Of a DNA stretch of 64,000 nucleotides, positions 20,565 through 32,693 are shown in pieces. The notes below the pieces were generated by a model. It did no database searches, had not been told where the DNA came from, and saw only the letters and a program-made list of their open reading frames with translations. Each line of letters starts with the position of its first letter. Position 1 is the stretch's first letter. This DNA is from Bisporella sp. PMI_857 (lineage: Eukaryota > Ascomycota > Leotiomycetes > Helotiales > Helotiaceae): assembly GCA_021307315.1 (NCBI GenBank), contig JAJSPD010000014.1, positions 248,001 through 312,000 on the forward strand, given 5' to 3'. The translations under genes and the position numbers were made by a program.

Positions 20565-23210
20565 TCAAAGCACAATAGGTAGAGTCACTGACCCATTAAA
20601 TGGCGGCACATCTTCAGGTCCAGTCCCCCAGTCGCTCTTCTCACTGCCAAGGGTTAGCTCCAGAGTACCACCCTCAAGGAAGAAGCTACGCTGAAGCCAG
20701 TTCTTCGTATATGTCTTGCCATTTAGCGTTGCCGCCTGGACATATATATTCGTTCCCTCGGAACTGAAATTAACGTTGCGAATGGTAGCACCAGTGATTT
20801 TACTAGTAATATTAACAGACCTAAAGAACAGCGGTGCAATAAAATAAACATCCTGGCGGGCGTTCGGAAAATTTCCCAGAATAATAAAGACGGCGAAACT
20901 GCCCATGGCCGCGCTATCGTCGTTACCTGGGAGCCCGCCCAAGGTGTCATTGAACTGTGATGGGATGATAGCACGAGCCCTTGCTACACTAAGCCCAGGT
21001 CGACCGGTGTAGTAATACTGAAAGAAGGTCAAGAATACGGGCTCGTTTCCTATGTACAGGAGGCCTGAATTGCGGAGGAAGTCCAGGCATCTGACAAATT
21101 CTTCGATTTCTCCTAATACCAAGATCAGCGAAACCGTGTCCCCCGGAACGAAAAATGTATAGAGCCATATGGAAGCTTCATATATTTCACCACCCTGTTT
21201 CTAATTAGCGAGGTAGGTAGCCTATAAATTTTATCCGTGTATTGGCTGACCGTCTTGGTGAGGTAACATTCATCGAAGCCTTTGAGTGGAGAGCACTGGA
21301 TCGTGTCCTGGGTCCACCAACTGCCATTGGCTCTTCGGGTTGCCAAAAGCCCACGAACCCGATGTCTTGAGTGCCAATAAAACTTGTCTGATTCTTTCTG
21401 AGCAGATTGGTCCAGTTTCCACTTTTGTTTAGATGCTTGGCATAACTGCCATCGTATCCCAATTCTCTTGCCTTCTAGGCGATAGAGAAGTCATTGTATG
21501 CATATTCAACTGAGCGCGAGACAGAACTAGTCAAAGCGTCTTGGCCCTTGGTTGATGCCTGGCCTCGTGGAACATAACCTATTGTCTTCCAGTACTCAAC
21601 ATGGCCCGGTCCTCCAATGTGCCCGTAGTACGGCTCAACCTCGGCATCCGTGACGACGGCGCATAACCTGTGTCTGCCAGTTGATACTGGAAGTAATATT
21701 CTTCAGGTAACTCTCCGTGAGGAGGATATCCGCATTAGAGTCACCTTGGGCCCAACCTGGAAACCAATGAGAATCTGGTGGTCGCCGTGAGCGATCATGA
21801 GGAGCTAGGACAACCTACCTTTGCAAAGTGTCATTCGGCAATCTGGGAGGTAGCCAGTATTTCTATAAATACCGACCAGCGACCTCACCATTCTCGTCTG
21901 GCTTTCTAGGTCTATATAAGGGTGATCAGCGGATGGGTAGTCCTGTAGAAGTCCCAGATGCAGTAAAATGAATCGTAGTACGGCTCGTTGCTAACCCAGA
22001 GCGGATTCTCTCCGGTATAGTCATGCGGACCGACCAAAGAACGATAGACACCGCTTCAGAATGTCCGCATGAGATCCTCCCCTGTACAGGCTGTCTCGAT
22101 CTTGACAACTTCAAGTTTCTCCCGCCAGGCGGCCATGGCGTAGGAGACCACACGCTCAAAATCAAAGTCTGGGACCTCGTCTGCGGCATTGGAGCAAGCC
22201 CGGTCCTGGCTAATGAGGCTCATTCCGACTCCCAAGAGAATCTCTCCGCTTTATGGAACCAGGAATCAAGCCCAAGCACCAGTTATGATAGAACCCCTAG
22301 TAGTACTGACAGTGTTCGCCGTGGTAGGGACACTGTTCTGCTAGACGCCGGAGTCGCGTGCAGTTACGCATGAAATGAGGCGCAGATATATGCCTCGTAG
22401 GATTCTGAACCGAAGCTGGCTTGAAAGCTGACTACTACAGTTATATTGTTCTCTGGGGACACATTTAAGGTAGTACTAATTCTTGCGCCGCCTAGATTCT
22501 CGGCTTCAACAGAAATTAAGGAGTTTGCAGGAGGTGTTTTCATCTTAAAGCGATATAGAACAGTATTCCTCGTCACTGTCATCTCGGCATGAATCTGAGA
22601 TTTGAGGGTGACGGCGAAGTACCCAGGCGATGACTCCGCGCTTCCCACAATGGCAAGGAAGGTGCGGGCTGTTCCCGTAAATGCACAGTTTGTGACGTTG
22701 CCATCCGGGTAACCCGGGTACGGAAAGAAAGGGAAGATTCCCAAAGACGGTGCCTGCGATGAATGATCAGCTTTCTATGCCGAGCCATTGGATCAAACTA
22801 GTTGGTGAGTTGTTGCCATACTCCTCCAGTCCCGGAGTCATGCATGTGTGAGAATCCGGTGATGTCGCTGGCATCAGAGCCAAAGCCACCTTGGTTGTGA
22901 CTCGCTGTGTCTGCTACCGCCTTTGCCATGCCTTCACGATGATCCAGCGCAGAAACGGGACGCACTCACCAGAGGGTAGCGTTGCCCCTGGGAAAGCATT
23001 GCCTGTTATGATCAATGAGCATTGATCTTGCTACTCAACTGTCAAACAAAATATTAGCTACCCACCACCGCGCATTGTTCCGATGAGAGGGTTGATGAAA
23101 GTAAGGAGGTTTGAATTATCCTGTGATGTCGATTGGTCAATCAGCACAAGGAGCACAGCGGCCTTGGCACAATGGGATGCCATCTTGAAGATCTGGCTGT
23201 GGAGCCTCAT
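20565..23210 (-). pseudogene. Broken GH92 alpha-1,2-mannosidase gene
   Basis: The remains of a secreted family-92 glycoside hydrolase can be followed from an N-terminal signal-like segment (ATG at 23210) through LLTFINPLIGTM, FSHMHDSGTGG and FPYPGYPDG to the C-terminal LGGLPGNDDSAAMGSF. The reading frame is broken many times. There are in-frame stops at 22297-22299, at 22056-22058 (where Trp is expected) and at 21475-21477 (where Gln is expected), and a TA duplication near 21911-21918. Single-base losses occur around 22230-22270, with further shifts near 21350 and 21690. Introns near 23065-22990 and 22965-22930 are still recognisable. The intact enzyme would have trimmed alpha-1,2-mannose from high-mannose glycans, but this copy cannot make it. 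Confidence 0.85.
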
Positions 23211-24817
23211 AATTTATGAGTAAAGTACCGTAGTAGATTTATACGGTTGTAAGTTATTGTATACTTTATACTTAGATATAGATACCTGTTCATGGTTATC
23301 AATGATACCACACTTACCTCGTGGAGCGAGGAATCAGAACCTTTAGTGTAGATCTATTCTTTAGTTCCTCATGTGCAAACTTTATTTTAATTTGATTTAA
23401 AGTAAAGCTAATTTCGCTTGGTATCTTTAAAGATGGAACCCTTGTCTTCGGTTGGGAAATTGGGGGCCAATTTTTGACACAGGTATTAGGTCTTTCACTC
23501 TATTACATTTCATTCATCCCTCCGGATATATACCTGTTTGTATGCCAAGTTAACTTTTCGCGTTGCCAAAATCGGCGTCGAATTTCTCAGCCGAAAATAT
23601 TTATGTGCCGATTGTAAGAGGAGTAAGAGGGGACATATCAGAATATCTCCATATTTTGAACATTTTATTCAATCAGAGAAAGCAAGGGAAAATAGCTTAC
23701 AATTCGTTCGTTAAGGCCTTTCCCAACATACAAGACAAGATGAAGGTGCCTGATCTATCCCACCACTCAAAATATGTTTTACTAGAAAATATATATATAT
23801 ATATAAGTAAACCAAAAAAAATAAACAGAAAGTTAATACTAAGCGCGACTCCACGAGCTTCTAATGTAGGTATAGAATCTGTTGAGATGGGCTTCGAATG
23901 TGTCCAGCATTTCAATATCCTAGGATACCGAAATGCACTGCTAAAGCGCGCTTAGCGAATCATGCGATAAGCATGACATGAAACTTAGATCTCTACCGAA
24001 TTTCCTTTATTGCATTACAGGATTAATAATTACCTTACGTTATGTACTCAGCTACGACCAGTATAGTCACGTGATTATACGACTCATGCACATGCAGAAT
24101 TTCTTTTGGGCAATTTTTTTTAAATTTTTTTAAATTTTTTTTAAAAAAAACTAATTAACAAGGCTAAAGTATCACGCGAAGGCGATATCTGTAGGTAGCA
24201 TAATTGGTTAATGTCATTTAAAGATTTTCCTTCGGTCGGACGTTACTCTAGGGTAGCTCGATCTTCAGGCGTTGTGAGCCATGCCGCATGCGCGATCAGC
24301 ATCAGGAATTAGACCGCAGAGTAAGAGAACCTCCTAGAGCTTTCCTGCCTGTTTAATCGGTCATATAAAGTTATGCAAATAAAAAGAGTGGGCCAAACGA
24401 CCTGTAGAGAGGAAGCGGTCCAACAATCGTACCCCTTGTATCTTAACTGCATAAACAAACGCATTTTGCCACCTGTGTGATTAACGGATCGAGCTATCTG
24501 TGTCGCAAAAACCTGATCTCTGACTTTCCCTGTTTAAAAAAACCCCTCATTTCACAAATGAGGTATGAGCTTTATCACGTGACTATACATGCTATGAAAT
24601 GGTGCGGGGCAATCTCCTGCGAATTAGGATATTGGCGTCTTTATAAGCCGAAACTTATTCGAACTGTTGAAAACAGGTCTACGCATAATCAATCTTACTT
24701 GAGGGGATTCATTTTTAACCGGGAGGAATGTACTCTTCATGAAGTCCCTCGACTTAATATCCCAGTAAATATGCCCATAAGTTACATAAAGTACAGCAGT
24801 TTGGCCACATTTCAACG
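23211..24817. other. AT-rich intergenic stretch
   Basis: Contains an alternating T/A tract at 24114-24150, a short (AT)n near 23790 and CACGTGA motifs near 24068 and 24577. The ORF at 23563-23955 has low-complexity content and no recognisable domain. No gene is supported. Confidence 0.5.
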
Positions 24818-27091
24818 CTAGAAATCGATCTCTATCTCATCCTCGACAAGTGTGCTACTCAGTGCTGCATTCTCGTCAAAAATTGGCTCAATCAGGACTT
24901 TAAAAGATACCGCCTCATTAGAACGCTTTTTTGCCTCCACTATCGCCTCTTTTATTTTTTTCACAAATTCTTCTTTGGCGGACTGCCACTGATCCTCCGC
25001 ATCCTTGAGCACAGTCACCTTGATGTCTTTCAGTGGTGTTTGAAGCGTTAATTTCATCTTCTCGATGTGACTTCTACCTGTCACTTGACTCAATTCCTGA
25101 ATAAAAACTGGCAATGCGGTTCCCTGGAATTTGCCTTCGTCCCACCGCTCTTCTGTGTAGCGGGGCTGCCGTGTGATAATCCATAACGGCACCTGGGTTC
25201 TCGACCGCGACTTAGACATCGAAATCTCCTCGGATGGTGTGCTGACTTGGCTGTCTGCCTTTGTTGAAGTCGTAGAGACAAGTGTTTCCTTTGGTTCTGT
25301 CGAAATATCTTCCCCTGAATTCACTTGATTGCTTAGTGGAAGAGGCTTTGGCGGCTGATTTTTGCTCTGTTCGAGCCCATAAGATCCCACCGACGAATCC
25401 GACGCTGGATTTGAGTTATTAGTGCCTTGGTTTGCGACCTTTTTCAATTGCTTATGTCTTCTAAGTGGCTTTGGTTGAGATAGCTTAGCTATACTAGGTC
25501 TCCTTGAAGCTTGTTTTGTGTGTTGTGTTTCTATTTCTCCTCGGCCAGAAGACCGCTGTGCCTGATGGGGTGCGGATAATTTATCTCGTGATGAAGGGAT
25601 TGGCATTCGTGTGGAGTCACTTTTCAAGTTGCTGGGCTCCTTTTTACCATCGTTTGTATGGCTCGGCTCATGCAAAGTGTTGACAGGTAACTCTGATTGT
25701 ATTTTGCTTGTCCCTGATTGGGATATTGGCGATGGAGCACGCTGATGCCGGTCGTCCAATTCCGTAGAAGGTTTGTTTGCCAACTTTAAATTGAAAGATA
25801 TCGAAGAGGTTTGCGAGGCACGATTTGCAGCTTGTTGTTCTATGATAGTACCATATGATGGGGAGGGAGGCCCTTCGTTATCCGATATGTCGATTACGGT
25901 CATCGGGGCAACAGGAGCAACGAATCGGTGGCTGTTAGCCATACTTTGACCATCACTAACGGCTTCTGATGATAAATTGTCATGTGTCTCCCGCCGAGAC
26001 GAATTTCGCGCCGATGGGGAATTTTCGGCTGCCATTTCGCCATCAGAACGAAGTTGGTCTTCGAGTTCAGGGGTCGACACACGGTCCGGGTTGACCACAG
26101 CGGCTCTCTTGCGCCCTGTTCTTCTTGGAGATTGCTGAAAGTCAACGGTATGCCTCTTTCTCTTTCTTGGAATATTTAAATTGGATGCTACTTTTGAAAG
26201 TTGATCTACGTCCGTGTTCTTCGTGATGTTGTGAAAGCCATCGTCATCCTCTACCTATTACTGTTGTTAGAGCCTGGACAATAATCGAGATATTTTGAGT
26301 TACGGTGTCATTAGGCCCTTCATAAATCAAGTACTCATCTCTCTCTATGCTTGCTTCCTCTACTCTGGACCCAGAGTGCGCTTCCCCATGTTCCTTGGTT
26401 TGGTATTCTGACCAAGGCGAAGTCTCTTCTGCGTCGTAGCTGCTTGTTCCCACTCATCAGCACTTCTACTCTGCAATCGAGACCTTTATCTCATACCTCA
26501 TCTGCCCCTTGAGCACAGAATTTACTTCAAATAATATGTCCAGTTCAGGTTCTTGCGTTACTGAAGCAGAATCACGTGTCATACTTATTCCGTCTTGCGG
26601 TATACTTGTGCTCTGGCCGTCCTCACTTGGATAACGACCGTTGTTTGCGGCATACCGATTTTGTTTCCAAAAAAGCTGTTTCAGTAGTTCTATTATTCTA
26701 TAAACCATTAGATCACCCGAGTTGGTAAACAATTATTGGCCATATCTTACTGAGGCCTATCGTCTGGAAACACAATGTCAGAACCCTGATCCTGATCCCA
26801 GTTTCGACCTGTCCCCCAGTATCTCTCTCCATTATTTGACCTCTCAACAAATCCCTCCGCCATCTCTTTAAGGTCTATTTGCACTTGAGGTTTATTCCAG
26901 GCTAGTAGATTGATTCCCGGCTTGCCCGTACTCGTTACGAAAGACTTTCTCCAGGCATGTGAAGCAGCCATAAACAGATTCGTGTCTTTCAGAGAAGCAT
27001 GTTGAAAACCAAGAGCCTCACACAGCGCTTTGATCGAAGGGATTTTAGTGACTGACACTGACGGTTTCGTTGACCTTTTCGGTGATACCAT
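24818..27091 (-). CDS. Hypothetical, mostly disordered, probably nuclear protein, 705 aa
   Basis: Four exons, 27091-26751, 26697-26497, 26442-26304 and 26254-24818, sum to 2118 nt and close in frame. The third junction (intron 26496-26443, GTATGA...AAG) is the least certain. The N-terminal 110 residues look globular (SIKALCEALGFQHASL, AASHAWRKSFVTSTGKPGINLL, ERYWGTGRNWDQDQ). A long Ser/Pro/Gln-rich region follows, with a basic KRKRHTVDFQQSPRRTGRKRAA cluster that fits a nuclear localisation signal. The C-terminal 150 residues are structured again (VPLWIITRQPRYTEERWDEGKFQG, then a Lys/Glu helix) and end in an acidic tail. The pattern recalls conserved fungal proteins of unknown function; I assign none. 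Confidence 0.72.
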
Positions 27092-27833
27092 CGTAGGCGA
27101 CAGGAATGGTAGTAAGGACAGTGTGCGTGTGTGTGTGAGAAGTGAAATGTATTGTTAGGTGGATTTGGGGAGGGGAAAGTTAAAGTTGTCGTAAGAAGAA
27201 AAAACGCCTTCCGGAAGGCAGGGTTGATCAAAGCCGGTCGGTGAACAGAAGGAGTCGCATTAACAACATTACATCACAGCCTATTGTATTAGGCAGAGAG
27301 GCGCCATGTCTGCTCAGCTGGCAGGGGGTACAAACCAGGATTGTGGTGCTTTTGGATAATTCTTTCTTTCTTTTTTGGTCGCAGAACAAAAGGAGACTAA
27401 AAATGGAATAACAATTCCTTTGAGCGCGACTAAAATTGAAATGTCGATGTAATAGTTCATACAGTACCCTCTACTCATTAAAAAAAGGGTTTGGACTTTT
27501 TTTGGGGGGGGGGGGGGGGGGGGGTTGTGCCATTTTCAGGGTGGTTGAAAAGAGAGGGGGAAGTCCCTGTAGTGGCTAAGGAACAACTTCGTAAATGCTG
27601 GAACTCTGGAACTAAATGTTGGAACTAAGGTCAGAGGTTCACTGCCGCCTGCCAAAAAGTATGGTAACCCCCTGCCAGGCTCTTTTACAGCTGAGCAAAG
27701 CCCCTTATCATCCACATCGCCCTCATATCCCCAATAAAACTCGCGTCGCCAGAAATTATCATTTTTGCCCTTCACCTTCACATTCATACTGACCTCAAAC
27801 ACCACAAATTAAATCATCACTTATCACTCCACC
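27092..27833. other. Divergent intergenic region with poly(G) tract
   Basis: Separates the leftward gene at 27091 from the small rightward gene at 27834. It contains a GT-rich stretch at 27120-27140 and a 21-nt G run at 27504-27524. No other coding content is recognised. Confidence 0.5.
27504..27524 (+). repeat. Poly(G) tract, 21 nt
   Basis: An uninterrupted run of 21 G preceded by seven T. The exact length is uncertain because homopolymers assemble poorly. Confidence 0.9.
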
Positions 27834-28264
27834 ATGCAAGTCATGTATTACACTATTATTATGGAGTATAACTGGCTGATGATTCTTCTCTGCATTGCCG
27901 CCGTGACTTGGGCAATCTATTATATTGGTCGTAAGTTGAGTTCAGAAGGGATTGATCGTGGATACGAATTATAAAGAAAGTGGTTGTTGGCTTTATCTAA
28001 CATATCCGTCGTTCATTAGCAATTCCTCTTTCAATGCCAGTTCGCTTGCGATCATCGGGCGCTCCAGAAGGCACCACAATAAATTACACCAGCAAAAACT
28101 ACTCCCTCTTTGTGCAGGCTGGAGCTAGAACTAAGCCCTCCATAAAATTCAATCCTAAAGTGCCGGTAAATAAACTGCTGGGAACTCACTTTTTGGAACT
28201 TTTGCTGATCAGTCTTCTTTTGCAGAAATTAAACTTCGACGAAGCGCATCCGAGAGCCCGTTGA
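27834..28264 (+). CDS. Small single-span membrane protein, 93 aa, hypothetical
   Basis: Three exons, 27834-27930, 28020-28165 and 28226-28264, sum to 282 nt and close exactly in frame. Donors are gtaagt and gtaaat; acceptors are attag and tgcag. Residues 13 to about 31 (LMILLCIAAVTWAIYYIG) form one clear transmembrane helix or signal anchor. A polar tail of about 60 residues follows, with SLFVQAGARTKPSIKFNP. Two introns in correct phase and the hydrophobic segment argue for a real gene, although it is short. The family is not recognised. Gene finders with a length cut-off would probably miss it. Confidence 0.5.
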
Positions 28265-29244
28265 TCACAATCCTATACTCAAACTCAACTAGAAATCGGA
28301 ATCCTTGAGTTTGCAATTCTGGAAGTGGTCACCTATGGAGATTAGTTTCAATACAATTGTGATGAATGATGTGGTAGAGTTTACGAGCTTTGGAGGTCGA
28401 TTGGATGACCGCTTTCATTGTGCTATCGATTGGTCTACGAATGTTGTTTGTTATAGGCAAATCTATGTGTTTCTCCTTGTAAGGAAATGCTCCTCAAACA
28501 CCAATTGGCAATTATGTCCCGGGTATAATGGCGAAAGAATTGACTGTACTTCTGATGAAAAACACTCAAAGGGCATCAATTAGAAAACTGAATCACTATG
28601 TCCTTATGCTTTATGTTTCAGATTCCAGCCAAGACCGTATCTTGCTCACAGTCTGGGAAGCATGCTCAGCGAATCTTTATTAGATTCCAATCTCAATTAG
28701 TCTAAGTGTAATGACACTCGATCCGACAATTGATTTAGAATCATTGGGGAGATGTACAAGCCATTGCACAACCATGAGCAAAATTCTCCCAACTGCCATC
28801 ATGTAATCGCATTCCTCCGTTCTACTTTTCGCATTATCCTTACCGCCGATTAGTCTCTTCTTCCCCCACGGCTATGGATAACAGAAGTATATAAATCTCA
28901 ACCATTAGTCGGTCGCATCGCAAATATTTCCCAAAATTTATCGAGACACAGATTACAGTGATATTGCCTGAATGCATGTGTAATATACACACTATGTTTG
29001 AGCAGAAAATTTTCTCTTAATTGTGAGGCAAGACCCCCAATTGGCAACTGTGACGATTAGCTATTAACGATTAGCAGGCGACTGCGAGATGTTGTATGGC
29101 GATGCTCAAATGCGATCAGATTAAATCCGCGGTGTACCATGCGAATAGTGTCAAGCGCTGTGAAGCGCTGTGAAGGTAGTACGGAATTTGAAACACATAA
29201 CTAATGGCGAAGTGATTTAGACACGCAGGGAATTATGTGGGGGC

Positions 29245-29272
29245 CATTTCAATCCTCCAGAGGATTGAAATG
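29245..29272. repeat. Perfect hairpin, 13-bp arms
   Basis: CATTTCAATCCTC and GAGGATTGAAATG are exact reverse complements separated by CA. No adjacent gene is recognised, so a terminator role is not supported. Confidence 0.8.
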
Positions 29273-29745
29273 CAGAGCATATCACTACGCCTTTTTTTTT
29301 AATTGATTTTTTTTTTTAATTGATTTCAATATTCTTTTCGGTTGCCCTAGCAAAGCGTCATGGTTACATTGCGGTCGTTTTTTCTTTTCGCTCCCTGCTT
29401 TGTCTTATGTTTCAGGAGGACACATTTGCTTTCTTCCCGGCTACACACTAAAAATCAGAACACCACATGCATAAATCCTGTCACGATCATGTATCCTTGG
29501 AGTACTATACGGGGCATCTGTTGAAAATAAAGATCTAAAATACTTTGGAGGGATCGTGTTTTTATATATCTACTCTTCGGCTGAAGTCATTGGTGTACAC
29601 AGTCAATTCTTGTATCCCAACTAATATTCAGAAACCTCAATTGTGTCCAGCTAGTTGTGATAGTAGCGAGCTTTATAATGGAATTGAAAATGGATGTTTG
29701 ATATTACCTGGATGAAAATTCGGCCCATAATCTCCAAATTCTATT

Positions 29746-29949
29746 CACGTGACTTTAATTTAGATCACGTGGTATAACATCACGTGATACGACTGTCGGT
29801 GACCTTACTATCTTTTTATATTTAAAATAATTTTGCACATGAAACCCATTGCTTAAGACAGAAGGAGTTTTCTTTTTGAAGCCGTTTCCAATTGCTATTT
29901 TATTGAGTAACTTGAGTTTCAGCTTGTGGTGTCGTATCACGTGATACGA
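29746..29949. promoter_or_regulatory. Cluster of four CACGTG boxes, including an 18-bp palindrome
   Basis: CACGTG occurs at 29746, 29766, 29781 and 29938. The last lies in the perfect 18-bp palindrome TCGTATCACGTGATACGA (29932-29949), and the third shares ATCACGTGATACGA with it. CACGTG is the core bound by bHLH factors of the Cbf1/Pho4/SREBP type. No gene start is recognised beside it. Confidence 0.4.
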
Positions 29950-31886
29950 TATCATCCCCATTGGCCAATCAGATAGCGTTATTTCTTTGTCCTGAAACAC
30001 GTACAAAATGACTTTTATTATATTCAGCAAAGCCGAGAACCAATTCGTGATTGGCATGGAATTTATTAGATGAATGATAGCCATCTCTTTGTCCATCAAA
30101 CCGCGCACCATATCCACTTCTCCCAAAAGGGCATAAAGAGGCATTGATAACTTAGCACACGAGGGCCATTAAATTATATGTGTGTTGTCTAATACAGGTA
30201 CAAAATAGGCTTGATCTCACTCAGGATCATGCGTATAATACTCGTTTTGTCCCCTTAAAATCAATCAAGGTTTTTTGCACTCAATATTGAGCGTGTCTTG
30301 GCAACGCTTTCCAGCCAGTCACCCTCCCTCAAAACAATTCCAGAGACGCGTCTCTGGTGACATATCTGAGGATCGTTCTACATTATCCCTTGTGCAACCA
30401 CTCGTAGACATGTTATAGGTGAGAACATACATGCGAGTAGAAGGACTAACATTGTCGCATGTTCATAATTCACGGCTTGGGAGACTCAGCTTGCACTTAC
30501 ACGGGGCTCTTACCGGCATTCCACCCACTCGAGTCATTTCTTAAACTATTCTCAACCGAGAGCTTAAATCTTGGTCCAGCAACAAAATCTCACAACAAAC
30601 TACGACCGATATGGGAAAGCAAACACATCGAACTGCAATACTGCAGAAGTCTCCACTGAAATCGGAACTTAACTGATACTGTCCTTGGCACTCGCAATTT
30701 CCTAAGGCCATGATATGTACCTTGATGCAAAATTATGTTGCCCTAATGAATACTACCTTAAACGCACCGGCGTCTCTAAGATTACATGATGATATTTAGA
30801 GCGTCCAAGGAGAATGATTCATTGGAAAGAGGGTAAGGGGATGGAAGCTTTTGGTTGGTCAGAAGTTCCGTTAGCTAGCCCAACTGGGGGAATAAGTGGG
30901 CCTGCCATGGGAAAAAATTTCAGTGTGTGATATCAAAATAACAACACGCTCATCTTAACACTACTTTTCCTTCACAAGCTTCACAAATTATAAAAGTCAA
31001 TATATGATGGTTCCGCAAGCAACACCAGTGATCGCAGTAGTATTATCACAGTATATTGACCCCTAAAATCGAATACTATACCCCACGCAATATGAGATTT
31101 GAAAATTGCATACATATCACGGCGAAATTTGTAATTTGATATTGTATTATACTATACTGTAGTATACTATAATACTAACTTAAACAACGCTATTTTTAAA
31201 TTAGTAATACAACAAAAGTACAGCTTTTTTTTAATAATAATTTAACTTTATTTCTACTTGTTTACAATAGCGTTTTAAGCCGACTTTTTAGCTTTAGCAA
31301 AATACTTAGTATATTGCCAATATAATATAAGATCAACCTTTCATACCAACACTAGCGCTTTACAAGATATCTCATACTAATACTAGCGTAGTATCAAAAA
31401 GTTGATCTCATATGACTCGAGACTTGATATCGCTAAATATCACGATACCACTGCGATCACTGAGCAACACCATTTAAACTTTCACATTGCCCTCATATAC
31501 GCTACTTCTGTTTCTGAAGAGTGGCGAGCGTTGCTGCCCCATCGTATGGTTACTCATAATTTGAGAGTTTCCAACAATCTCGAGCAATCAGCCGTTGCAT
31601 TTGGCTCTGTGTGTGAGAGAGAGGGAGGGAGCAAGCATAGAAGGCAGATGAGCACAGATGCAAAGGCTGTAAAAAAAAAAGTCTGCACGCCTGGCAGTGC
31701 TGTAGAGTAGACTGTGCGATCACAAAATCGCTACACAAAGATCGAACAAGATGGTTAATATTTTGATTACGGACTATTGCTTTGCAGTATTTGGGTGTTC
31801 TTTGCCAGGAACCGTAAATCGTCACATTCCAAATGAAGAACTGAATAGAGGTATAAATAGTCATTCAGCGATACTGTGGTTCTCCA

Positions 31887-32693
31887 TTAAATAGGCTGAA
31901 CGTCAACCCAGAAACGAGTGTCATCGGTTCTGTACTTAGAGTTGCTGTCGATTTGGGACTTGATCCACTGAATCGCAGACTTGTAGCCTTAGGATGAGAA
32001 GAGTCAGTAAGTATGTCACATATTCATTGCGCTAATAACCACAGCGGACCTCACCATTGATATCTGGGGTATTTGGGTTAGCCAAGCCTGTAGCACCGTT
32101 TCGATGGCCGGCAAACCATAAGTCGTAACCATAGTAGTTCTGACATTCTGTACGGGAGGTGACATCGGCACGAAGGTCTGAGCTTGAAGGCAGGTCAGCA
32201 GGGCTTCTCCAAATTTTCAAGTTCGTGACAGCATCAGCGGATGTGTCTCTAGCATACTTCAACTTGGCGCCGTTATTCCACTGCGACTGGCTCTGGCCCC
32301 GAAACGCAGACGCGCAAACCCGAAGCATTCCCCAGTTCTGCTTGAATATACCAAAATTGGCCGCGTCATTGACCTTATTATCACCTGGCAGCGTTTAGTA
32401 ACACTTCTGTAACTAGTACTGAGAATTATGGGCAATATGAGCTACGTACCATAGGCATAGTTTGTAGACATGTTTTCAGTTTCAAGCATCGCAATTGCGA
32501 GATCGAGTGAATTTCCACCTGCGCTAAGTACTGCCTGCTTACGAGACCCAAGTCCAGAGACGGTATAAGAGCCGGATGAGGCTCGCTTTGCAACAGCCAG
32601 TACAGCGCTTGGAGCCTCACCAATTGTTGGTGTTGGGGCGGCAAGAACACCAGACAATATAGAGGATAAGACAATGAGAATGTAAGACTTCAT
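31887..32693 (-). CDS. Secreted GH134-type endo-beta-1,4-mannanase, 224 aa
   Basis: Three exons, 32693-32450, 32384-32055 and 31987-31887, sum to 675 nt and close in frame. Residues 1-18 (MKSYILIVLSSILSGVLA) are a signal peptide. A short propeptide follows, ending in VAKR, a Kex2-type dibasic site. The mature part carries VSGLGSRKQAVLSAGGNSLDLAIAMLETENM, ANFGIFKQNWGML, WFAGHRNGATGLANPNT and DDTRFWVDV. This layout matches the lysozyme-like fold family GH134, mannanases first described from Aspergillus nidulans. The Glu in MLETEN is the candidate acid catalyst and the downstream Asp in the YGDN segment the candidate base. It would cut beta-mannan outside the cell. The family call is by memory of motifs. 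Confidence 0.82.

Larger units (their letters stand above)
28265..31886. other. Gene-poor AT-rich stretch, about 3.6 kb
   Basis: Holds the perfect hairpin at 29245-29272, T-rich repeats at 29291-29325, a CACGTG cluster at 29746-29949 and a TA-rich near-palindrome around 31141-31175. A short ORF at 30459-30659 begins with an alpha/beta-hydrolase-like FIIHGLGDS but nothing after it supports a gene. Confidence 0.45.

Noticed and set aside
23563..23955. A 130-codon ORF in AT-rich DNA
   Set aside because: Low-complexity, Lys/Ile/Asn-driven composition with an ATAT repeat; no domain or splice context.
29755..30144. A 129-codon leftward ORF
   Set aside because: It runs through the CACGTG cluster and AT-rich DNA and shows no domain; likely chance.
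30459..30659. Short ORF starting FIIHGLGDS like an alpha/beta hydrolase oxyanion strand
   Set aside because: Only about 30 residues resemble the family and no following catalytic motif was found in any frame; too little to call even a relic.
31141..31175. TA-rich near-palindrome
   Set aside because: Simple TA-type composition can give such symmetry by chance; one arm has mismatches.
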